Assembly (NCBI RefSeq): GCF_905207935.1
Contig: NZ_CAJLNI010000070.1
Coordinates: 1-9,868, forward strand
Source: an uncultured Haemophilus sp.
GTDB lineage: Bacteria > Pseudomonadota > Gammaproteobacteria > Enterobacterales > Pasteurellaceae
Direction of reading: 5' to 3'
DNA length: 9,868 bases
In this document: piece by piece, positions 1 through 4,739 of the stretch
Numbering within the stretch: position 1 is the stretch's first letter
Layout of the letters: each line of letters begins with the position of its first letter
Position numbers and translations under genes: made by a program
The notes under the pieces: generated by a model
Told to the model about the DNA's origin: nothing
Databases searched by the model: none
Seen by the model: only the letters and a program-made list of their open reading frames with translations

Positions 1-14
1 TCACTTCGTTGCAT
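1..14 (-). CDS. Start of an unidentified divergent gene (5' end only)
   Basis: Read leftward, the sequence shows ATG at 14-12 followed by codons for M-Q-R-S before the window ends. A GGAG Shine-Dalgarno motif (complement of 22-25) sits 7 nt upstream. Further upstream are a -10-like TATCAT (complement of 59-64) and a perfect FNR-type palindrome at 87-100, exactly where a class II activator site should lie. The combination of start codon, ribosome site, promoter and operator makes a real gene start likely. Four codons are too few to identify the product, so I give no function. An anaerobically induced gene is inferred from the FNR box only. Confidence 0.6.
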
Positions 15-58
15 ATAATCACTCCAATTGGCACGTTACTTGTATGGTTAATTTACCT

Positions 59-64
59 ATGATA
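59..64 (-). promoter_or_regulatory. -10 element of the leftward promoter
   Basis: On the minus strand this reads TATCAT, one mismatch from TATAAT. A transcript starting about 7 nt downstream (near 52) would place the centre of the FNR palindrome (93.5) at -41.5, the standard class II activator position. It would also give a 5' leader of about 38 nt before the ATG at 14. No good -35 is needed or seen, as expected for an activator-dependent promoter. Confidence 0.5.
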
Positions 65-86
65 TGCCTTGATGAGGGAAATTTAT

Positions 87-100
87 TTGATCGTAATCAA
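87..100. promoter_or_regulatory. FNR-type binding site (perfect consensus)
   Basis: The sequence TTGATCGTAATCAA matches the FNR consensus TTGAT-N4-ATCAA at all ten defined bases. FNR is the oxygen-sensing Fe-S regulator of anaerobic genes in gammaproteobacteria, including Haemophilus. Its centre is 41.5 bp upstream of the start site predicted for the leftward gene, suggesting class II activation under low oxygen. Confidence 0.7.
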
Positions 101-236
101 AAATATCCTTATTTTCCTTGTGAGATTAGTGGGTAAGTTATTGTTTTTGCTTGATTGTTGAGAATGATTGTTATTTAATTGGGTTATCTTTACTTGGAGT
201 ATATTTTTTGTACATAAAATCACAATAATAAAAGAA

Positions 237-259
237 AGGATTTTTACTCGAAAAATCCT
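237..259. repeat. 9-bp inverted repeat
   Basis: AGGATTTTT (237-245) and AAAAATCCT (251-259) are perfect complements around a 5-nt loop. Read leftward, the stem is followed by a T-rich stretch (TTTCTTTTATT), so it could act as a weak terminator for leftward transcription. No leftward gene ends here, so its role is unclear. Confidence 0.35.
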
Positions 260-270
260 CTTAAAAATTG

Positions 271-279
271 ACCGCACTT
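271..279 (-). repeat. DNA uptake signal sequence (Hin type)
   Basis: The complement reads AAGTGCGGT, the 9-base core recognised during natural transformation in Haemophilus. It is followed on the minus strand by CAATTTTT and, one helical turn on, another A/T block (GATTTTT), matching the extended uptake consensus. Confidence 0.9.
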
Positions 280-336
280 TGCTGCGACATGAATAAGTAA
301 GTAGACAAGCTAATTTCTTGGTTTTATTTATTTTTA

Positions 337-350
337 TTGATTTTTATCAA
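337..350. promoter_or_regulatory. FNR-type binding site upstream of lemA (perfect consensus)
   Basis: TTGATTTTTATCAA matches TTGAT-N4-ATCAA at all ten defined bases. With the TATACT -10 element at 393-398 and a start near 405, the site is centred at about -61.5, a standard class I FNR position. A class II arrangement (start near 385) is possible but would need a poor -10 (GATTTT, 373-378). Oxygen-responsive control of the lemA unit is inferred from this. Confidence 0.62.
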
Positions 351-392
351 CAAAAAATTGTCTAAGGGAATGGATTTTATTACGCTTTTCCC

Positions 393-398
393 TATACT
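393..398 (+). promoter_or_regulatory. -10 element of the lemA promoter
   Basis: TATACT differs from TATAAT at one position and lies 29 nt before the first ATG. The hexamer expected as -35 (around 370-375, ATGGAT) is poor, which fits a promoter that depends on the FNR site at 337-350. Confidence 0.45.
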
Positions 399-427
399 GA
401 GCAGGGATAATTTTCTATGGAGAAATA

Positions 428-985
428 ATGATGAGTGTAGTCGCAGGTATTGTTGTTGTAACTTTAGCTTTCACCATTTCAATGTATAACAAATTGGTTA
501 TGAGACGTAATCAAGTGAGCAGTGTTGAAGCCAGTGTGGATGTTCAGTTAAAGCGTCGTTATGATTTATTGCCAAACCTTGTTGCCACAGCAAAGGAATA
601 TATGTCGCATGAGCGTAGTTTGCTTGAGCGTATCGTGACGTTACGTGAAAGTGCTAAGTTGGCTCATACTACAAGTGAAAAATTCCAACTCAATAATGAA
701 ATTTCAGGATTATTGCGTAATTTACAGGTTCGTCTAGAAAATTACCCTGATCTCAAGGCCAATCAAAATCTTATGCAAATTCAGACCGTACTTAGCGATG
801 TAGAAGAGCAAATTTCTGCAGCAAGACGTACTTATAATTCAGCAGTTGAAGAGTATAACAATGCGGTGGAAATGTTCCCGTCAAATTTAATCGCAAACTT
901 GTTTAATTTCCAGAAAGGAACATTTTTCGATATTCCTCAGAATGAGGCGGAAGTCCCTAATGTGGGTAATTTATTTAAACAATAA
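428..985 (+). CDS. lemA: LemA-family membrane protein
   Basis: The 185-residue product has the LemA layout. A single N-terminal membrane helix (about residues 4-18) is followed by the family signature YNxLVxxRNxV near residues 20-30 and VDVQLKRRYDLLPNLV near 37-52, then a long helical domain to the C terminus. LemA proteins are small membrane-anchored coiled proteins; their biochemical function is not established. The length is typical of the family. Two start codons are in tandem: ATG at 428 (5 nt after GGAG at 419-422) and ATG at 431 (8 nt after it), so the true N terminus may be one residue shorter. The DUF3137-like gene begins 12 nt after the stop codon and is surely co-transcribed. The upstream FNR box suggests induction at low oxygen. 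Family assignment is firm; function is unknown. Confidence 0.9.
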   Translation: MMSVVAGIVVVTLAFTISMYNKLVMRRNQVSSVEASVDVQLKRRYDLLPNLVATAKEYMSHERSLLERIVTLRESAKLAHTTSEKFQLNNEISGLLRNLQVRLENYPDLKANQNLMQIQTVLSDVEEQISAARRTYNSAVEEYNNAVEMFPSNLIANLFNFQKGTFFDIPQNEAEVPNVGNLFKQ

Positions 986-996
986 GTGGAAAAACA

Positions 997-1884
997 ATGA
1001 ATACACCAAAAGAGATTGAAGGGATTCGTTTCCTTGGTTTGGAAAAATTAGATGAGGAACGTTTAGCCATAAAATCCCTTATTAACAAATCGATAATAGG
1101 GGCTTTTTTTGGGTTGTTTTTGCTTCTCGGCGCGATAGGGAGTGAGAATCTATTAAGTACGGCATTGATTCTTGGTGTGCTCATTTATTGTTTTCGTCGC
1201 TTATTTTTTAGATACAAACGCTTTATCGCAGAATTTAAAACTCGGGTGATTAACACAATTGTTCAGGAGTTTGGTTTCCATTTTAGAGCAGATAGAGGTC
1301 TTCATATTGCTGATTTTCTCTCGGTTTATGATACGGGACCTGCAACTTTCCGTAGTGAGGATTTAATTTTTGGTGAATTTAACCAGACTGAAGTTGAAAT
1401 CTGTGATTTTTCAGCATTTAATATGGAATTGAGGGAAAAAACGGTTAAATCATTAGGGATTAAGAACTTTCAAGGCATTTTATTCAAAGCAACTTTTCCT
1501 AAAGAACTGGCTCATTGGGTTTATGTTTGCGATAAGAAGGAAGCGGGTTTAAGAAAAGAAGGTAAGATTGCATTGATGGATAATCCGTCTTTTAATCGTT
1601 ATTTTGATGTGTTTACGGAAGATCAAATCTTAGCCAGATATGCTTTATCGCCTAAGTTAATGGAACGCTTTTGCGGATTGAAAGAGAAATTTAATTGCCC
1701 TATTTCGATGGTGCTTCGTGATCGAGAGGTGATTATTGCGGTTAATTTAGGAAAGAATAGTTTTGAACCATCCTTTGAAAAGTCATTGTTGGAAGACAAT
1801 ACGATTCGTGATTATATTTCGAGTATCAAAGGTTTTACAGATATGGTGAAAGAACTCGGGTTAAATAACCACATTTGGAAATAA
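997..1884 (+). CDS. DUF3137-like membrane protein
   Basis: The 295-residue product has two adjacent hydrophobic helices (about residues 29-48 and 51-70) and then a soluble domain of about 225 residues, probably cytoplasmic. The soluble part has the look of DUF3137: a segment SEDLIFGEF near 120-128, a NFQGILFKATF segment near 157-167, and a later FDVFTEDQ...YALSPKLMERF block leading to an aliphatic strand and FEPSFE. I recall this family as a frequent neighbour of lemA; its role is unknown. The gene starts 12 nt after lemA, with GTGGA 6 nt before the ATG, and ends just before a strong terminator, so the two form one operon. A joint membrane-associated function is inferred from the pairing only. 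The domain call is from memory of the family pattern and would need a profile search. Confidence 0.7.
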   Translation: MNTPKEIEGIRFLGLEKLDEERLAIKSLINKSIIGAFFGLFLLLGAIGSENLLSTALILGVLIYCFRRLFFRYKRFIAEFKTRVINTIVQEFGFHFRADRGLHIADFLSVYDTGPATFRSEDLIFGEFNQTEVEICDFSAFNMELREKTVKSLGIKNFQGILFKATFPKELAHWVYVCDKKEAGLRKEGKIALMDNPSFNRYFDVFTEDQILARYALSPKLMERFCGLKEKFNCPISMVLRDREVIIAVNLGKNSFEPSFEKSLLEDNTIRDYISSIKGFTDMVKELGLNNHIWK

Positions 1885-1898
1885 GTGTTAATGCAATA

Positions 1899-1935
1899 AA
1901 AAAGACGAGTTTAGGTAAAAACTCGTCTTTTTGTT
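1899..1935 (+). terminator. Rho-independent terminator of the lemA unit
   Basis: A 14-bp perfect stem, AAAAAGACGAGTTT (1899-1912) with its complement at 1919-1932, surrounds a 6-nt loop and ends in a T-run. It begins 14 nt after the stop codon at 1884. The A-tract on the other side could also support leftward termination. It insulates gyrB from the lemA unit. Confidence 0.92.
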
Positions 1936-1982
1936 TATATGCTATGTATTTGTTTATTGATTTTTAAACAGCGAAAATTTTG

Positions 1983-1991
1983 ACCGCACTT
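1983..1991 (-). repeat. DNA uptake signal sequence (Hin type)
   Basis: The complement is AAGTGCGGT, followed by CAAAATTTT and a further A/T block, a full match to the extended uptake motif. It lies in the gyrB upstream region, just before the promoter. Confidence 0.9.
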
Positions 1992-2016
1992 TTATTTCGC
2001 AAAATAGTCAGTTTTT

Positions 2017-2025
2017 TGCTATAAT
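2017..2025 (+). promoter_or_regulatory. gyrB promoter, extended -10
   Basis: TGCTATAAT is a perfect TATAAT with the upstream TGn of extended -10 promoters. The spacing to a -35 would fall on TCGCAA (1997-2002), which is poor, so recognition should depend on the extended -10. Transcription would start near 2032, giving a leader of about 29 nt. Gyrase promoters in related bacteria are induced by loss of supercoiling; nothing in this sequence alone proves that here. Confidence 0.7.
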
Positions 2026-2060
2026 TCCGCACAATTTTCATTACAAAATAGAGAAAAACT

Positions 2061-4487
2061 ATGTCAGAAACACCGGTTACAGAAAATGCTTATGGTGCAT
2101 CAAGTATTAAAGTCTTAAAAGGGCTTGATGCGGTTCGGAAACGTCCGGGCATGTATATTGGGGATACCGATGATGGAACAGGCCTACACCATATGGTGTT
2201 TGAGGTAGTGGATAACGCGATCGATGAAGCGCTTGCCGGCTATTGTTCCGATATTATCGTCACTATTCATGATGATAATTCTGTTTCCGTACAAGATGAC
2301 GGTCGTGGTATTCCAGTGGATATTCACCCAGAAGAAGGTGTTTCTGCAGCAGAAGTAATCATGACGGTACTTCACGCAGGCGGTAAATTCGATGATAACT
2401 CCTATAAAGTATCAGGTGGTTTACATGGCGTGGGTGTTTCGGTAGTAAATGCACTTTCTGATAAATTGCAATTAACCATTCGTCGTCAAGGTCATGTGTA
2501 TGAGCAATTCTATCACTTGGGTGAGCCTCAAGGACCTTTAACCGTTATTGGTGAAACTCAAGCAACGGGTACAACCGTGCGTTTTTGGCCAAGTCCAGAA
2601 ATTTTTGCAATTACAACTTTCGATTACAAAATTTTAGCAAAACGCTTACGTGAGCTTTCATTCTTAAATTCTGGCGTATCCATTCGTTTAATCGACAAGC
2701 GTGATGGTACGGAAGATCACTTCCATTATGAAGGTGGTATTCAAGCGTTCGTTGAATATTTAAATAAAAATAAAAATCCAATTCATCCAAAACCATTCTA
2801 TTTTTCAGCTGAAAAAGACGGCATTGGCGTGGAAGTCGCATTGCAATGGAATGATGGCGTAAACGAAAACGTTTATTGCTTTACCAACAACATTCCACAA
2901 CGTGATGGTGGTACTCACTTAGCCGGTTTCCGTGGCGCATTAACCCGTAGCTTAAATAACTACATGGAAAGCGAAGGGTTACTGAAAAAAGAGAAAGTGA
3001 GCACTTCAGGTGACGATGCGCGTGAAGGTTTGGTGGCAATTATTTCGGTGAAAGTGCCAGATCCTAAATTCTCTTCACAAACAAAAGACAAATTAGTGTC
3101 TTCTGAAGTGAAAAGTGCGGTTGAATCTGCCATGAATGAGCGCATGCAGGAATATCTATTAGAAAATCCAGCTGATGCAAAAATCATTGTAAATCAAATT
3201 ATTACGGCTGCACGTGCACGTGAAGCGGCTCGTAAAGCACGCGAAATGACCCGTCGTAAAGGCGCATTAGATATTGCTGGCCTTCCGGGTAAATTAGCAG
3301 ACTGCCAAGAAAAAGACCCAGCTCTTTCAGAGCTTTACCTCGTGGAGGGGGATTCTGCGGGTGGTTCTGCAAAATCAGGTCGTGATCGTAAAACCCAAGC
3401 GATTTTACCGCTAAAAGGGAAGATTCTTAACGTTGAAAAAGCACGTTTTGACAAAATGCTTTCTTCTCAAGAAGTGGGTACATTAATTACGGCGCTAGGC
3501 TGTGGTATTGGTCGCGATGAATATAATCCAGATAAATTACGTTATCATCACATCATTATCATGACTGATGCGGACGTGGACGGTTCACACATTCGCACTT
3601 TATTGTTGACCTTCTTCTATCGTCAAATGCCGGAATTAATTGAGCGTGGTTACGTGTATATTGCTCAGCCACCACTTTATAAAGTGAAAAAAGGTAAACA
3701 AGAGCGCTACATCAAAGATAACGACGAAATGGTGCAATATGAATTAATGCTTGCGTTAGATGGTGCCGCGTTGCATATCAGTGCTAATGCACCCGCAATG
3801 AATGATTTAGTGTTTGAGAAATTAGTGAGTGAATATAACAATGTTCAGAAATTAATTACTCGCTTAAGTCGTTATTATCCAGAGCCATTATTGCAAGGTT
3901 TGGTTTATCAACCACAATTAACCGTTGATTTAATGCGTAATGAAAGTGCGGTCGAAAATTGGGCGAATTCTTTTGTTGCGTACTTAACCGCAAAAGAAAC
4001 GGAAGCACATTTATATTCGGCAAGAACGCAATTTAACAGTGAACGCCAAGTATATGAAGCCGTCATTACCGTTCGTAAACATGGTATTGATACCGATTAC
4101 TTCATCAACTTTGATTTTGTAACGGGCAATGAATTTGCAAAGATTACCGCATTCGGTCAGCAAGTGAATGGCTTGCTAGAAGAGGGCGCTTACGTTACTC
4201 GTGGTGAAAAAACTCAACCCGTTCAATCATTTGAACAAGCCGTTGAATGGTTGATGAAAGAATCACGTCGCGGCTTAGAAATCCAACGTTATAAAGGGTT
4301 AGGCGAAATGAATGCTGAGCAACTTTGGGAAACTACGATGGATCCAAATGCTCGTCGTATGTTAAAAGTATCAATTAAAGATGCTGTTGCTGCAGACCAA
4401 CTCTTCACCACATTGATGGGAGATGAAGTTGAGCCTCGTCGTGAATTCATCGAAATGAATGCATTGAGAGCAAATCTAGACGTTTAG
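2061..4487 (+). CDS. gyrB: DNA gyrase subunit B
   Basis: GyrB is the ATPase subunit of the A2B2 gyrase that introduces negative supercoils. The 808-residue length fits gammaproteobacterial GyrB. Visible in order: the GHKL ATP site with general base E48 in the EVVDNAIDEA block, D79 in QDDGRGIP, and the lid GGLHGVGVSVVN (119-130); the transducer with the QTK loop (K342); the TOPRIM domain with E429 in EGDSAGG and metal-binding D503/D505 in TDADVDG; the large insertion typical of Gram-negative GyrB; and a tail containing QRYKGLGEMN. Residues matching E. coli quinolone-resistance positions D426 and K447 are the sensitive forms (D431, K452). The start follows a weak GAG motif with 7-nt spacing. 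The gene stands alone rather than next to dnaA-dnaN-recF, as I recall also for H. influenzae. Confidence 0.99.
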   Translation: MSETPVTENAYGASSIKVLKGLDAVRKRPGMYIGDTDDGTGLHHMVFEVVDNAIDEALAGYCSDIIVTIHDDNSVSVQDDGRGIPVDIHPEEGVSAAEVIMTVLHAGGKFDDNSYKVSGGLHGVGVSVVNALSDKLQLTIRRQGHVYEQFYHLGEPQGPLTVIGETQATGTTVRFWPSPEIFAITTFDYKILAKRLRELSFLNSGVSIRLIDKRDGTEDHFHYEGGIQAFVEYLNKNKNPIHPKPFYFSAEKDGIGVEVALQWNDGVNENVYCFTNNIPQRDGGTHLAGFRGALTRSLNNYMESEGLLKKEKVSTSGDDAREGLVAIISVKVPDPKFSSQTKDKLVSSEVKSAVESAMNERMQEYLLENPADAKIIVNQIITAARAREAARKAREMTRRKGALDIAGLPGKLADCQEKDPALSELYLVEGDSAGGSAKSGRDRKTQAILPLKGKILNVEKARFDKMLSSQEVGTLITALGCGIGRDEYNPDKLRYHHIIIMTDADVDGSHIRTLLLTFFYRQMPELIERGYVYIAQPPLYKVKKGKQERYIKDNDEMVQYELMLALDGAALHISANAPAMNDLVFEKLVSEYNNVQKLITRLSRYYPEPLLQGLVYQPQLTVDLMRNESAVENWANSFVAYLTAKETEAHLYSARTQFNSERQVYEAVITVRKHGIDTDYFINFDFVTGNEFAKITAFGQQVNGLLEEGAYVTRGEKTQPVQSFEQAVEWLMKESRRGLEIQRYKGLGEMNAEQLWETTMDPNARRMLKVSIKDAVAADQLFTTLMGDEVEPRREFIEMNALRANLDV
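3113..3121 (+). repeat. DNA uptake signal sequence inside gyrB
   Basis: AAGTGCGGT core is exact; the downstream A/T blocks are only partly kept (TTGAATCT), as is common where the motif must also encode protein. Confidence 0.85.
3944..3952 (+). repeat. DNA uptake signal sequence inside gyrB
   Basis: AAGTGCGGT is followed by CGAAAATT and then AATTCTTT one turn later, a good match to the extended motif. It lies in the variable insertion of GyrB, where sequence is less constrained. Confidence 0.9.
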
Positions 4488-4516
4488 TCTAACACTCAAA
4501 AATATCACTAAAAATG

Positions 4517-4525
4517 ACCGCACTT
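4517..4525 (-). repeat. DNA uptake signal sequence, left arm of terminator
   Basis: The complement reads AAGTGCGGT followed by CATTTTT and a further A/T block (GATATTTTT), so this arm matches the full uptake motif as well as forming the terminator stem. Confidence 0.9.
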
Positions 4526-4534
4526 AGGGAAACC

Positions 4535-4543
4535 AAGTGCGGT
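4535..4543 (+). repeat. DNA uptake signal sequence, right arm of terminator
   Basis: AAGTGCGGT is followed by ATTTTTTTT and then a second A/T block (TTAAAATATAAA). It doubles as the 3' arm of the gyrB terminator stem. Confidence 0.9.
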
Positions 4544-4612
4544 ATTTTTTTTGCTTAAAATATAAATAAAAATAATTTTTAATTAGATCTATTATTTGTT
4601 TATATTCTTGAC

Positions 4613-4618
4613 TATAAT
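4613..4618 (+). promoter_or_regulatory. Candidate promoter (-10) for the ABC exporter leader
   Basis: A perfect TATAAT lies in a very A/T-rich stretch downstream of the gyrB terminator; the -35 position (TATTAT, 4590-4595) is weak. Transcription would begin near 4625, about 115 nt before the ABC gene. An overlapping alternative is TTGACT (4608-4613) as -35 with TATCGC (4631-4636) as -10 at 17-bp spacing. Confidence 0.45.
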
Positions 4619-4645
4619 TTTTGTGACTTTTATCGCTTAAGGACA

Positions 4646-4678
4646 ATGATACGAAATAGACTCGTTTTTAGTTGTTAG
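4646..4678 (+). CDS. Possible 10-codon leader peptide
   Basis: ATG at 4646 opens a frame encoding MIRNRLVFSC and stops at TAG 4676-4678. A good TAAGGA lies upstream but only 2 nt from the ATG, which is too close for efficient initiation. The peptide ends in cysteine and sits before a terminator and a CydDC-like exporter, which would suit attenuation, but one Cys codon is thin evidence. Confidence 0.15.
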   Translation: MIRNRLVFSC

Positions 4679-4688
4679 ATTGATAGCA

Positions 4689-4726
4689 AAGTACGCATAG
4701 CAATGTGCGTACTTCTTTTTGTTTTT
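4689..4726 (+). terminator. Intrinsic terminator directly upstream of the ABC genes
   Basis: AAGTACGCA (4689-4697) pairs with TGCGTACTT (4706-4714). A wobble and an A-T pair extend it to 11 bp, closed by a GCAA (GNRA) tetraloop. It is followed by CTTTTTGTTTTT. The T-run ends just where the AGGAG ribosome site (4727-4731) begins. Its location between promoter and gene suggests it ends a short RNA or acts as an attenuator rather than ending gyrB, which already has a terminator. Confidence 0.75.
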
Positions 4727-4739
4727 AGGAGCAATCATT

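Larger units (their letters stand above)
15..427. other. Divergent intergenic regulatory region
   Basis: This 413-nt A+T-rich stretch separates a leftward gene from the rightward lemA-like gene. It contains two FNR-type palindromes (87-100 and 337-350), a promoter element for each direction, one uptake signal sequence (271-279) and a 9-bp inverted repeat (237-259). Reading frames inside it, including a 64-codon one on the minus strand, have no ribosome site and no recognisable protein character. Nothing else coding is visible. Confidence 0.75.
4513..4552 (+). terminator. gyrB terminator formed by paired uptake sequences
   Basis: ACCGCACTT (4517-4525) and AAGTGCGGT (4535-4543) are inverted copies of the uptake core with a 9-nt loop, followed by eight T residues. 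An inverted uptake-sequence pair serving as a Rho-independent terminator is a well-known Haemophilus arrangement. It starts about 30 nt after the gyrB stop codon. Confidence 0.92.
4625..4726 (+). ncRNA. Possible small RNA or attenuated leader
   Basis: The segment runs from the start predicted by the TATAAT at 4613-4618 to the T-run after the hairpin at 4687-4716. It would be a transcript of about 100 nt ending in an intrinsic terminator, placed immediately before the ribosome site of the ABC gene. It could be an independent small RNA or a leader whose terminator controls read-through into the transporter. It matches no RNA family I recognise. No mutually exclusive antiterminator structure is obvious by eye. 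Confidence 0.3.

Noticed and set aside
54..60. NarL/NarP heptamer TACCTAT
   Set aside because: A single heptamer without an inverted partner is frequent by chance.
160..178. Possible Fur box (GAGAATGATT...)
   Set aside because: Matches only about 12 of 19 consensus positions in A/T-rich DNA and is not placed at either promoter.
209..224. Possible CRP site (TGTAC-N6-TCACA)
   Set aside because: Only the right half-site is good; the left half has three of five matches.
83..277. 64-codon minus-strand frame in the divergent intergenic region
   Set aside because: No ribosome site, low-complexity A/T-driven composition (many K, N, I), and it overlaps regulatory palindromes and an uptake sequence.
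785..793. Degenerate uptake sequence ACCGTACTT in lemA
   Set aside because: One mismatch in the core; such near-matches are expected by chance and are poor uptake substrates.
4719..4739. TTG start giving a 7-residue longer first ABC subunit
   Set aside because: The TTG lies in the T-run of a terminator and upstream of the AGGAG site, which is correctly spaced for ATG 4740.
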